NCBI GenBank assembly: GCA_000231825.2
Contig: JH720381.1
Span: 132,801 to 196,800 of the forward strand
Length of the DNA: 64,000 nt
From: Tetrahymena elliotti 4EA
Taxonomy: Eukaryota > Ciliophora > Oligohymenophorea > Hymenostomatida > Tetrahymenidae
Reading direction: 5' to 3'
The notes beneath the pieces were generated by a model. It did not search any database. It was given only the letters and a program-made list of their open reading frames with translations, and was not told the origin of the DNA. This document shows positions 1 to 12,267 of the stretch, in pieces. The position numbers and the translations under genes are program-made. Numbering within the stretch: position 1 is the first letter of the stretch; every line of letters begins with the position of its first letter.

Positions 1-72
1 TCCGAGTGGTTAAGGAGGAAGACTAGAAATCTTTTGGGTTTACCCGCGCAGGTTCGAATCCTGCAGTTGTCG
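1..72 (+). tRNA. tRNA-Ser (AGA), 5' end cut off by the window edge
   Basis: Cloverleaf parts are visible from the D-loop onward. The anticodon loop holds AGA at 25-27, followed by a long variable arm typical of tRNA-Ser. The T-arm contains GGTTCGAATCC and the 3' acceptor strand AGTTGTC lies at 65-71 with discriminator G72. The first eight or so bases of the acceptor stem lie outside the window. A long T-run directly after the gene fits an RNA polymerase III terminator. Confidence 0.9.
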
Positions 73-259
73 ATTTTTTTTTTCTTTTGTTGAATAATGG
101 TCTAAATTTTATTAATAAAGAATATATAATCCTATTCAAATAAGATATAAATGAGAAAATTTAATATTAGAAATACATTCTTTAAGAATTATTTATTATA
201 ATTCATATACAAATTTATTATATATTGTAAATCTTGAGAATATGCTAAGCTTATTGTAA

Positions 260-333
260 GCTCGATTAGCTCAGCTGGTTAGAGCATGCGGCTGTTAACC
301 GCAAGGTCGTAGGTTCGATCCCTACATCGAGCG
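260..333 (+). tRNA. tRNA-Asn (GTT)
   Basis: A complete 74-nt cloverleaf. The acceptor stem GCTCGAT pairs with ATCGAGC, the D-arm and T-arm (GTTCGATCC) are standard, and the anticodon GTT lies at 294-296. No intron is present. A CTTTTTT run follows and would act as a Pol III terminator. Confidence 0.95.
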
Positions 334-620
334 CTTTTTTATTTATTTATTAGATCTGAAATTTTTATTAGATTTTTGTAGAAAAATTTTAACAGTACAA
401 GTGGATATTTTTTTTGAAAACTGTAACAAAATGTATGTGTTGTTTTTCAATTAAAATAAAAGCTAATCTTTTAGTATAAAAAGTGAATAAAATAAATGCA
501 GAATGAAATGTAACAAACATGAAAATAGAAGATGATTTTATATCGAATTTGATAGCAAATATTATGGATGTATGTATAAATAATCTAATAACAAATGTGA
601 ATGTTAATATTTCAGTTTAA
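334..620. other. Intergenic A/T-rich stretch
   Basis: It lies between the tRNA-Asn gene and the 3' end of the minus-strand small membrane protein gene. It probably contains that gene's 3' UTR. No other gene is seen. Confidence 0.5.
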
Positions 621-988
621 TCAATTTTATTTGGATTTAATATCTTGGACAGTAGTCTTAATATTTTTTGCTAACTCTTGGTTAAATAATCTGACATCTC
701 TAGTTTTTTAAATTTCCCAGTATAAAAGACCAGCAACTAATAACAAGCCGTTGATAATAGCTAAGTTTATGGTTTCCTTTTCAAAATTCTATTTTATAAT
801 GATAAAATAATTAGGATGATATTGAGTGCATAGATGTTTATAAATTGAAAAAAGAAAGAAGTGAAAATTCTGTTTACGCTTGAGAATAAAGATATTAATT
901 AATTTTCTAAGTAAGAAAGTCCTAAAAGTAATGGTGAAGCTACGAAAACAACTTATAATAAGAAAACAGCTAATTCAGAAGTAGTCAT
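621..988 (-). CDS. Small two-pass membrane protein, 92 aa, two exons
   Basis: Minus strand, exons 988-878 and 788-621, joined in phase 0 by an 89-nt intron (GTAAAC...AATAG). The stop is TGA. The first exon (MTTSELAVFLLQVV...) gives a hydrophobic N-terminal segment at about residues 8-25. The second exon has a second hydrophobic stretch (LAIINGLLLVAGLLYW) followed by a charged tail rich in Lys, Gln and Asp. Codons with C in the third position (ATC, GGC, GTC, TCC) stand out against the A/T-rich surroundings and suggest a real expressed gene. I do not recognise the family. Size and layout would fit a small organelle-membrane subunit, but that is a guess. Confidence 0.65.
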
Positions 989-2563
989 TTTTCAATTTAT
1001 ATTTTAAACTAACCTTAAAAATCTTTTTGCTTTTTAGAGTATCTATCTATCTAATTTAATTTAATTAACAGGATTTATCTAACTTTTATTTCTTTCAGAT
1101 ATATTAACAAATAAATATCTGATTGATTGATTGATATCCATATCATTCATTCATTAATCTATTTCGCTATTTATTTATTTCGATTGCATAATATACTTCT
1201 CTTGAGAAATTTACTGAAATCTTAATAAAAATATTTATTCACACACAATTCATGTTCACAATCCATATCTCCTCAAATTTCAAAAAATCACTATTCAAAA
1301 ATGCATAAATTCATTCAAGAAAATTTATTGCAAATCTTATTAAGAAGCTTATTTTTATTTATTTTCTATGCTCTTTAATAAATTAAAAACTAAATCCCAA
1401 AAATCTACCAAATCATCAAAAAATTTATAGGAATATCTAATTACTTTGCATTAGAGAATGGTTTATTTATAAATATCTATTTGAATTAATTAATAACTAT
1501 TTAGAAACAAATTTATAAATTAAAAAACATATGTTTAATTGATCCATTGCTTCATTATTAAATAATTATTAAATAGAGCACATCCTAAATTTAAAAAAGC
1601 TTCCTATTTAAACAAAATTATTTTCAAAGCTTTTTTAATTTATAATAATTTCTCTTCAGTTAAAATATGAATGAATTATCCAACATATCGAACTAAGGAT
1701 CCAACATAAAAAAACTGTAAATTTTTCAAAAATATTTGTTAATTCTGGTTAAATTAACTATTTATCAACAAAATATCTAAAAATAGTTATATCGTAATGT
1801 ATAATATTCTTCAGTTTAGAAATAAATTTAAATATCAACAAAAATATGCTTTAAAAATAATTTTACTGTCATACCTACTAAATTTTGCAAAATTAACTGT
1901 AAAAACTAATAATTTTGAGAGCTAATTTAATTGATTATTCTAATATCTTTTAAATCTGTCAGTCATTTTATTAATTACATATCCTTTATCTTTAATTCTT
2001 TCTTAAAAAAACAGTTCTCTTTAGAAATAAATTGGAATATGAACTGTCTGTTTTATCCCCTAAAAATTCCAAATAATCCATATTAAAATAAAATTAACTC
2101 TAACAAACTGTAAAAAATAATTACAGTTTATTTTGTATAGAAATTAAATTTAAAATCAAATTGATAAAAATTTCTTAAACTTTCATGAAACACCAAATCA
2201 AGAATACATAGTCAGTCACATATGATGGTTTTATTTTTAAAATAATACAGCATATATCTTATTGATTTTTTAATTGTATTTAATTTCAATCCTTAATTTG
2301 CATAGAATTTAATTTACTTGCTAGTCTTTGTTTTTCATAGATATCTACATAATATATTTTACCTAATAATGCGAAAAGCAGGAATTTTTTTATTTTATAG
2401 TTTTTTTCTTGCGAATTTGTTGTAAAATTAATGATGAATTAAAGACTTAAAAGAATTTGTAAGGATATTATTTATTAAAAATTTATGAAAAAATAAAAAA
2501 TTATTACTATTTGATAAAAAAATACTTTTAATAATTAAAATCTAATTTAATTTGGTTAATAAA
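989..2563. other. Intergenic A/T-rich stretch, no gene seen
   Basis: About 1.6 kb of A/T-rich sequence between the 5' end of one minus-strand gene and the 3' end of the next. It has short GATT/GATA-type simple runs near 1110-1170. No frame shows sustained coding character on either strand. Confidence 0.5.
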
Positions 2564-3100
2564 TCAGAATAACAGTATTAGTGATATGAAGGCCAAACTG
2601 AACTAAATAAGTAAAGAGTTAGAACTTGAAGGGGTGTCTTTACCTGAATTTTTAAGATAAATATCTAAGTCAAATTATTGATAAGTCTTCTAATCAGCAA
2701 GTAAGGCATTTAGGACAAAAAAGTAGTTACCAAGAGATTTGTTAATTACCATATAGTTAGTAAATTTATAGCACTAATTTTATGGTTTATTGAAAAGTCT
2801 TAACATATTTGAGTGACTAAGAGTTAAGGTATTCATAGTTGGACAAACTTCAATAACTAATTTATCATAACTTTTAGGATCATTATTTGTCAATGTAATT
2901 GAAGTAATTCTTTTGCCATCAGATTGAACAGTAAATAAAGTATCACCAACAAAGCAAAAACTTCCCTTACAGTCTGAGTCTTTTCTAGGCTTAACTATCT
3001 AGTTATTTATTTAATCTATAGTCAAATTGAAGTCATCATCTGAGTCTGCAAATGCTTAGACCAACAAGCATGCAAGCAATATGTAACAAATATTTTTCAT
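2564..3100 (-). CDS. Secreted, probably GPI-anchored small protein, 178 aa
   Basis: A single uninterrupted minus-strand frame from ATG (3100) to TGA (2564), with TAA/TAG read as Gln. The first ~18 residues (MKNICYILLACLLVQAFA) form a clear signal peptide. The mature part has several cysteines and at least two N-glycosylation sequons (N-L-T, N-K-S). The C-terminus is a small-residue/serine stretch (SSSNS) followed by about 15 hydrophobic residues ending in Leu-Phe, the usual layout of a GPI attachment signal. A cell-surface or secreted location is inferred from these ends. I recognise no domain in the middle. The gene stands alone, with about 1.5 kb of empty DNA upstream of the next minus-strand gene and 3 kb on the other side. 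Confidence 0.75.
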
Positions 3101-5286
3101 TTATCTTTATTTCACAGTATTTATATTTTTTTTTTTTTTCTAATTGATTTTATTTTTAAACAATATTAAAATGAAAACCTATTTGTTCTACTTAAATCTA
3201 AATTTATTAACATTAGGCAACAATTAAATACCTCAGGAGCCTAATCTGAACAGAATTTTGAATGTTTATTTAGCTTTTCATCAAATTTGATTAAAATAAA
3301 CCCATCAGAAATAAACAAAATTTTGATGACAAAACAATAATTTTCCTCTAGAGAGTTTATAATTCATAACTAAAATATAATTTATAAAATTAAAATGTAT
3401 GCTTTTAACACTGTTAATTGCTCTGAACTACTTAAGAAAAGAAAAATTCATTTTCAGAATGAAGTATTAAAAAATATTTATTTAAATATTTTTAATTTTT
3501 TTTATTTAAATTTCACAAAATTCAGTGATTAATTAATTTTTTCTGATCATACTTAAAGAAGTAATTTAATTTTGGCTAATCAAGCAAATTACAAGGACTG
3601 AAAGTTTATGTACTTCATTAAATTTTACTAACAATTCATAATTTTAACCTTCTTTTGTTCTATTGATACTTTCTTGTTTATTTAAATACCCTAAAATTTA
3701 AATTAATAAAACTTTGATAAAAAATAAAACTTTATAAGTAATTTTGAGGTTAAAAGTATCAAAAAATGTATTAATCTAATCAATGGATTTATTTTGAATG
3801 AAGGTAGAAAATATATTTAATACTTTTTTTATAATTCAATTTTAGGAAAGTGCTCTAATTAATGATGTTTGTTATTTAATATCAAATCAAGAAATTAAAT
3901 GCTTTAAATTGTTGCAAAAACTCATATTTTGAATGCAAAAAAGCCATCTGAAATAGAAAAAACTTTACTACAAATAAAAAATTCAATTACAATCAAACAA
4001 TGAGAAAAAATCTAAATAATCAATTTTAATTTTTCTTAAATAGATTGAAAAAGTTAAACAATAAATACTTAACATGAATTAGAAATCGAAATTTTAAATT
4101 AAATTTTATAGACTATAATATGAAATTTCTTTTATTGAGATCATCTAATTCCTTTATAAAAATTTTTTCAAATAAATATTTTTTTAGAATAAGCTTTGTT
4201 TTTCTTCAAGATATTAATGTAATACTTCTATTGTTCTTTATTTACATATTTCTTAGAAATCTTTATCCTATTAAATAATCTAAAAACAACTTTTGTCTTT
4301 ATTATTTGAGTGGAGTTAAACATATTTAGGTGATTAGCAAATATAAATGAAAAAATGCAATAAAATTTTTGAAAATTGCTAAAAAACCAGCTAATAAATT
4401 ATTTTATTACAAATAGTTTCAGTTCGTTTCTGCTTAACTTTTTTGTTGCTTATAAAAGTTTATTTTATTTTTTTTAAGGAAAATATTAAATAGACCACTT
4501 ACCATCAGTCAGAAATTTTAAAAATAACTAACAAAGAAATCATCTAATTAAAAATCATTAATTCTAAATTGTCTATTTGTTCTTTTTACTAATAATTTTA
4601 AACTTTATAAATCAATATCAAAATAAGTTTAAAATTTTTTATTAATTTTATCTTTTTTAACAAAAATATATAAATTTTTAAGCAAATAATAAATAATTTA
4701 GTAAGTTTAATTCCAAAAATCTATTTGAAGATGTCAATTATTAAAAAATAATTATTGACCAAAAATACTTAGTATTTAACTAATTTGTAGTTATTTAGTT
4801 TTGAGTAAGTTAAATTTAAAAAATTTATGGCTTATTTTATTCTATAAAAAATATTGCATTTAAGCAAGTATAATTTAAGAAGTTTTGATTAGTAATATTA
4901 ATTCTTGTGTTTAATTAATAATTAAATTTAATTCCAAAAATAAATAACTATCATTCAAAATATTAGCATTTAATTAATACAGTTTTAAATGATATAAAAA
5001 ATAAATTAAATATTTATCTTATCTTTAATGATTTTTAAGTAAATATTGATTAGAATTCTTGCGATTGAATTTAAAATTAGATAATTTAAACATTTCTAAG
5101 AATTTAAAAGATATGTTAATTCATATCTTAATCAAATTATATCTTCATAATATGATAATTTTCTACAATAATAGATAAATTAAATAAACATTTTTAGATT
5201 ATTTCAAAAAGAAAAAATGTATTGCCTGAATTTAAATTGTATAATTTTGCATTATTTTTTTGCTTTATATTTCGAGTAATCTTTTG

Positions 5287-5358
5287 AATATAAAATTTAT
5301 TTTCTAAATCAATATAAAATTTATTTTCTAAATCAATATAAAATTTATTTTCTAAATC
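5287..5358. repeat. Tandem repeat, three perfect 24-bp units
   Basis: Units at 5287-5310, 5311-5334 and 5335-5358 are identical (each starts AATATAAAATTT and ends TTCTAAATC). A degenerate fourth start follows. It lies in non-coding DNA. Confidence 0.9.
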
Positions 5359-5839
5359 AATAGAAAATAGAATTAATAAGAATTAGTTGGTTATTTCAAA
5401 TTAATTTTTGATAAAAATAGTGATACATTTTGATTGATATAATTGTTGATGAAGTTATTAGTGGTGATAATTATTTTTAAAGCTAATTGAATATTTTTTG
5501 ATGGCAAAATAGTGCTGTTAACAAGCATTAGTAACAAATATATTTTCTTTTCAAATTTCAATTTGAATAACAAACAAATAAAAATAGCTTTATTTGAATT
5601 TACAAGCAAAATTAAAGATGAGGATTTGAAAGGAAAGAACATTTAAAAATAAATAAAGATTTGAATAAATATTTGATCAAAATGAAAAAAAAATAAAGAA
5701 AAGGTTAAGTCTATCATAATCTTTTTCTATTTTTTTTTGTTAGATTTTCATAATATTATCTTTAATTTATGATGGTAGATTTTCAAAAAATTTAAAGGAA
5801 AGGCTATTAAAAATACAAGTCATCATTATTTTGTATGCT

Positions 5840-6195
5840 TGAAAACAAACAAACAAACAAATATAACTAAGACTTATATAATGAATGAATTAATGCATCA
5901 AATCTTAAATTTTAAAGGAAATGAGTTTTTTATTTGTTTGTTTGTTCATTTGTTTATAAATTAATTAATTCATTGATTCTTACTTTGATTGATTGATTTA
6001 TTTGCATTTTGATTGATTGATTTTTCATTTTAACTAAGAATAATATTAAAAAAGTAGTTGAAAAACATAGAGCCAATCAATCAAATTAAATACAAAGATT
6101 TCAAAATTGATAATAAAATTAAGAAAAAAAGTCTTTGTTTAGAAAAGGAAAGATAATTAATAATAGATAGATAGATAGTTAGTTAGTTAGCTTGA
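5840..6195. repeat. Tetranucleotide simple-repeat cluster
   Basis: Several short microsatellites occur close together: AAAC units near 5846, TTTG near 5935, GATT units near 5988 and 6010, and GATA followed by GTTA units near 6163-6190. They lie just upstream of the gene that begins at 6244. Confidence 0.7.
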
Positions 6196-6243
6196 AATAT
6201 TCTTAAAAAGGTTTTATTTATCAACAGAGAGAGAGTAGAAAAA

Positions 6244-9200
6244 ATGATGAATTTCATTCCATCTAAAATGGGCCATGAGGAGCTGGAATCTTAAGGTAAA
6301 TAAAGTACAAAGTCAATAACCAATTTAAATTTGCCACAATCTTCAACGTATTTGAATAACATTCGTGGTGATGAAGATTCAAATGAAGGGCATTTATCAG
6401 AAGAGGATGAGTTCTAAGAGAACGAGCGTTATTTGAATTAATATTAATAAAATTACATAATGGATCAATAAAATATGCATTACAACAGCTACCCTTATCA
6501 ATATCATTAGGAAAACTATCAAAATTAAGGTAACAATTAATTTTCTTTGACAATTTTAAATCTTCTCATTGATGTTTCTTGTTTACTTGAGTTAATTTGT
6601 CTTAAATATGTGTTTTAAAATAGGTTATTAAGGAGGATAAGTCAAGTAGATAATCAGTCCTAAGGGTCAGCAAACTAAATTTTTAGGACATACTCAATCA
6701 ATGTCCATGAAAGAGAATTTACCTTAGAGAAATTATGGAGTTGCAAAAAGCTCTACCAGCCCATTTAGAACTAAATTAGGAAGAGAATAAAAAGAAAACT
6801 AGCACTTATAATAACAACAACAACAACGCAGTGCTAATTCTATAAGCAACATAAAATCTTTTGAAAAGTCTTATTAAGAACTTACTCAATAAATATTATC
6901 TTAAAGATTAGAAAATGTTCAATAGAACAATTATTCTCTTAGACCTTAAGATTTGCTCTTGGGCCAACAGTAACTGTAAGAATTACAAAAAAGAAAGAAC
7001 CTTGATTAAAAGACTTAAGAGGAGCTCTTTAATAGGCTTAACAAAGAAGCTGAGCTTCAAAATGATTACAAACATTAATTAGCTCTAGAACAATAAAAAA
7101 AAGAAATGGAACAATGTACATTCGCTCCTTAAACCTACAGCACTAGACCTGAAGAATAGCGCACTCTTAACTAATTTTTGGAAGACTAAGAAAAATTCTA
7201 AAAACAACAAAGTGAAAAAATAAACATGCTTCGTTACCAGGTAAATAAATATATTTGGAAATTTAATTTAAGCAAATACTTATTTACTGTATAACCAACT
7301 GATACTTTTTAAATATCTACAAAAAATAAATGAAAAGCTGTTTAGAATATGAATGAAAATCTTTGTAAAAATAATTAAGCTATATTAATCTATTTATTTA
7401 GATTATTCATTCGCTAATTTTGATTGATAAAGTAAAACTATAAAGAGATCATATTAATAGACGACTTAAAACATTCATATCATTTTCCAAATCTTGTTAT
7501 TAACAGCTATCATAGTTTTCTAACTTTTCAAATATATTCAAATCTACAAAATTTCATTTAAAATTTTATTTATCTTTTACAATCAATAAATATCAATAGA
7601 AAGATTTTTAAATTCCTAACAAATAAAAAGAGATTTATTTATTAAAGAAACATCATTAAAAGCAAACATAAATTATCCATACAATTATTTCTTAATAAAA
7701 TGAAAGAACTAAAAGAGGAATCTAAAATAAATAATTTGAATAGAAGGAAGATTTTTATTGAATTAATATTAGATTTTTTTACTTTAAAGTATTATTGGAG
7801 TTTTTGTAGCAATAAAATAGTATTTGTTATATTGGCTAAATAGGCATTTTGCTTATTGTTTGGAATGAATAAGAATGGAAACATTTGAACATTATTTTTA
7901 AGAGATTAAAATAATTATTTTTATATTTAAATAGATTTAGGAAGAAAAGAATCAAAATACAACTCATTAGCCTAGAATAAATTAAAAGAGTGAAATGATT
8001 GTTTAGATGAAGAGAGTTGAGAAAGAGCCTGTTTATGATAGACTTTACAAGATATCTTAAGAAAAGAGTAATAGGACATCTGATGTAAGAGCTTCAAATT
8101 AGGTTAATGGATTGTAAATTGGAGGTAATAAATATTCTTCTCGGAACTCTAATAGCTAGTTTAATCAAACTCAACGTGCTTCTGAATATGAATAAGAACT
8201 TGAATAGTAAAACACATTCTAACCTTAAATCAATGAAAAAAGCAAAATGATGGTTAGAAAGGGAAAGGTAGGAGATCATCTCTATCAAGATGCTTTGAGA
8301 CGCCAAGAAAAAGTCAATACCATACAAAGTTAATAAGAGAGCATTATGACAAAATAATAAAAATCTACAATGAGTAACTAAACAAACAAAATTATTTCAA
8401 GTAGATCTGAATAAATTGTAGCCACTAAATTTGTTAGAGAATTTGAATCTGTATGTGATGAAATCTTGCATGATCCCAACAGCCAAAAGATAGATTACTT
8501 GCAAATGGGCGAAATTCTTAACAGACTTCATTTCCTTAAAAACGTTGGAGATGAATCTAACTTGAATAATTTGGGTTCTGAAAGAAAACTAGTTTATGAC
8601 ATTTGGTATAACTTGAGAGGAGATGAACTAGGTGGAGTCACTAAATGCAATTTATGTCAATTTTTATTAATCGTTATTGGAATTTTCAGTTTCCAACTCT
8701 AAACTGAAGACCAACTAAGATAAATGCAACTTGAATAAAATCAAAACAATATGAACAATGCAAACTTTGCCCACCCTCTTCAAAATGACACCTATAACAA
8801 AATGAACCACTAACAACACAACACTCTTTATCTCCAAGAAAGATATACAGAAGAAGAAGATGAAGATTATGACCCCTCCAACCCATATTACGTACATATT
8901 ATCTATTTTCTTTCATATCAAAAGAAATTCTTTCTGAAATTTTATTAAACAAATTATTTAAACCAAAAAAATTTCAAATCAGCAATAAAAAAAACAATTT
9001 TAAAATAAATAAACTTAAATGGATGAGTTTAATAACTTAAACGAAAACTCATGTAAATTATTTTAATTGATAAGAAAGCATTCTAAAAACAATATTCTTT
9101 TCTTTAATAAAGAAATTTTTGAGTTGTTTATTATTTGCAACTTGTTTTGTTAAATAAAAAATTTTCTCAAAAAAAAAAATAAACAATTTCAATAAATTTA

Positions 9201-11154
9201 AGCAAACATCTTTTGAGTAGATTAATTAAGTGTCATTTATTACAAATGAAATTTAAAACCATTAAGAAATATTTTATGGAATTAAGAGGAATAAATTCAA
9301 ATATTCATTTTTGAAGAACGAAAATAAACAAAATGATAAAATTAAAACTAATGAAAGAATAATTTACCATTTTAAAACTTTTTTTGTTGAGTTACAATAG
9401 ATATTTAATTGATTTATTTGTATTTTAAAATTAGTAACAAAGACAATAGCTGACTGTTTAATAGCAATTAAATGAGTTTAATTAGGGAAATGATTCTTTT
9501 TAGGTTAAGTTGTAATAGTATAACTAAAAGAATAGAAAAGGATTTATTGATTAAATTGGAAATTGGAATATTCCTGTTGAGGAAGCAAAATGCTTGTAGA
9601 AAGAATTCGATATTCTTTACAGAAACAGACTCTCAAATGAAGAGCTTAAAAAGACTGATTTCAAGCAAGACAGTACTTTCTAGCCTTAGATTAACTAAAA
9701 TTCTAAGAAATTAGCTGAGAATTATCGTGAGAAGTTATTGGAAGAAACAGCTAATTTAATATCAAACTAAGAAATATAAGTTAGAGTTCCTCCTTCTGGT
9801 AAAATTACTCATGTCGATTTGCTTGTTTTCTAGAAATAAGCTTAATTGTAAGAAAGATAAAAGAAAAATTAAGCTTAGAATTTAGCTGTTTAATAATCTT
9901 GCACTTTCCATCCCCAAACACTTCCATCTTCAAATTCTTTGGTTTCTAAAAATAATCTCAATAACTAAAGTGGACAAATTAACAATAGTGGTTCAAATGC
10001 TTCTTTGGTATAAAATCAATGCGGTGTCAAGAAAAGCCAATAACTTTATCAATTATCTAAATTGAAGAATGGTAAAAAAGATAAAGATAAAAACGAAATT
10101 GAATATGAAAAGAACTTTGATGAATGCACATTCCAACCAGATATTGCTATCACCAGAAGCAAATCTTCAAATGCTTTGAGAAAAAGCCATGTTTCTACTG
10201 TATCTATAACTACTCAAAGAGATTCTGATAAATACATTGAAAGAATGCGTGCTGCCAACAAGCAAAGAGAAGAAAAAAATATCATGCTTCAAAGAGGATA
10301 CAACAAACCTGATGCAAACGACAAAAAGAAGACCGATAAAACAGCACCTGTTTCCTCCAGATTATATAATGATGTTCCTTTATACCGCTAATCAAAGCAA
10401 AATAACAGCAACGAATAATAAGCAACGCAAGGTAACAAAAATGACATTTCATTAAAAAATCTTTAAATTTTTTCTAATTGTCATCATTTTTAATAAAGAA
10501 CAAAACAGTGTTATGTATTTTTTAATTAAAATTAATTTTTTATTTAAAAGAAAATCAAAGTAATTCAGAATAAATTTAACAATATGGAGAAGGTAGCTAA
10601 ACATAAGAATATTCTCAATATTAACAATTTATGATGAATCAAAAGCAAACAGAGTAGTCATATGATTTTATGAATAACTAACAAGACTCTTATGGATTAT
10701 ATTCTTACAATTAAGATGGAGAAGATAATTAGCATTTAGTTGATCAGAATAATGTAAAGAACTCTGAAATTTAGGGCTAACAATTCTAATACAACTAAAT
10801 TTAACCAAGTAAAATTTAATAAATTTACTAAAATTATTTACTAAATTATTTTATTTAAAGTAAATCCCTTAGAAAAAGTTCCTCTACTATTCGTAGATGT
10901 TAACCTTGGAAGAGAAAAAACAGAAAGAATCATAGTATTTGAAGGAGATACTTCAGATGCATTAGCAGCTAAATTCGCTGAAGAATACAGTAACTTTGAA
11001 TTTAAATCAACAATCATTTTTAATATTAATTTATTTATTATTAGATTTAGATTCTTAAATGAAATTAAGACTCAAAGAACTTTTGGATAGTCAAATTGCT
11101 GGCTTACTTACTAAGATTGATGAAGAAGAAGCCCCCTCTATGATGAGTGACTGA
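6244..11154 (+). CDS. Large coiled-coil-type protein with repeated C-T-F-x-P motifs, 1112 aa, seven exons
   Basis: Exons 6244-6529, 6624-7240, 7935-8891, 9450-10431, 10551-10808, 10861-10989 and 11045-11154 join in one frame ending in TGA; each junction was checked for phase. The N-terminal third is Gln/Ser-rich and low in complexity. A motif of the form (E/S)-C-T-F-x-P occurs repeatedly (for example CTFAPQ, STFQPQ, CTFHPQ, CTFQPD), usually close to Gln/Lys/Glu-rich helical stretches such as FLEDQEKFQKQQ. The C-terminal exons encode a compact conserved-looking domain (PLLFVDVNLG, then FEGD, LAAKFAEEY and LLDSQIAGLL). I recognise this arrangement as recurrent in ciliate and other protist proteins of unknown function, but cannot name it. 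Introns 2 (694 nt) and 3 (558 nt) are unusually long. The 3' end of intron 2 could also be six bases further on without a frame change. Confidence 0.8.
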
Positions 11155-12267
11155 AATAAAAAAAGAAATAAAATTAACAAACAGCTGTTAACCTGTATCA
11201 AAAATAAAAACGAGTTAACTACAAATGAAAGAATTAAAATCGACTGATTAAATGAATGTAAATAATTAGAAATAATCTTATTTTATAGATGATAATTAAA
11301 AACAAAATAAATATTGCGTATCTAAACTAAAGTACAATTTATATATATATCTTTATATCCAAATTAAATTTCCTATCAAAACATCATATTTCCTAACTTG
11401 ACATTTCAATTATTTACATAAATAAAAATCATTAAACAAGCACTTTTTTTTGTGTAATTATCATTTTCATTTCTTTTAGTCAATATTTGATTTATTAAAA
11501 AATATTTCAATTAAATTTCAGCTTTTTAATTTAAGGATATTGTGGCTTAACATTCATTACTCACTTAATTTTTTCTTATTAAATTTGGTAGTTGAAAATG
11601 TAAGATATAAATTTCCTTTAAATCTGGAAACGTGTTTCGAAGTTTACAAATTTTCTCTTTGACAAATATTTCAAATTAATTGACAAATAAATTTTATGTT
11701 TTATTTTTCACACTTTCTCACTCATAATTTATTTAGTTTAAATGTTTTTAAAATAAAGAACTTAAAAGCTTTCATACCATTTTTTTACTTAAAAAATATT
11801 TAAAACAAAATCTTAATTTGAAAAAACTCTGATAAAATATTCAAAATTCCTTTTCTTCATTTTCATTTTTTAAATTTTTTTCTTTTGGTATGCAAAATAT
11901 CAATTTAGTTTTTATTTGTTTAGTTCTGTCTGTTTTACAACAAACTGTTAAGTTAAAAATATTTTTTTTGAGGAGAAATAGAAAAAAAAATCCCTATCAA
12001 ATTTACAATTCTAGCTGTCAAAATAAAGAAACTATTAAAAGTCTTTTAATTAATTTGGTTTGTTTAGATTTTGTTTATGAAATATTGAAGTATGAAAAGT
12101 TACTAAATTATTTTATAATGAATTTTTTTAAATTGATTAAGAATGTATCAATAATACTCTAGATTTTTTGATACTTTCAATTATTGGTGATTTTGATAAA
12201 AAGATTTAAATATTTTGATTAACCAAAAACAAAATTAAGAAAAAAGAGAACAAAGAAGTGTAGTAAC
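11155..12267. other. Intergenic A/T-rich stretch
   Basis: It separates the large repeat-motif protein from the kinase-like LRR gene. A frame from 11890 to about 12170 begins with a hydrophobic segment, but its composition matches the surrounding DNA. I do not call it a gene. Confidence 0.45.

Larger units (their letters stand above)
3101..6243. other. Long intergenic region with simple repeats
   Basis: About 3.1 kb of A/T-rich DNA upstream of two divergently transcribed genes. It includes three perfect copies of a 24-bp repeat (5287-5358) and, from about 5840 to 6200, runs of AAAC, GATT and GATA/GTTA units. I see no convincing coding frame. Confidence 0.5.

Noticed and set aside
5391..5642. 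Minus-strand open frame with hydrophobic residues
   Set aside because: Composition equals the surrounding A/T-rich DNA, it has no clear limits under the ciliate code, and it is rich in Leu/Ile/Phe as expected from random T/A sequence.
9472..9714. Plus-strand standard-code frame inside the large repeat-motif gene
   Set aside because: It overlaps exon 4 (9450-10431) in another frame. The frame used in the gene model continues the phase from both sides and contains the C-T-F-x-P motifs.
11890..12173. Plus-strand frame starting with a signal-peptide-like segment
   Set aside because: No intron signals, no codon bias and no recognisable domain. It is as A/T-rich as its flanks, so it is more likely chance.
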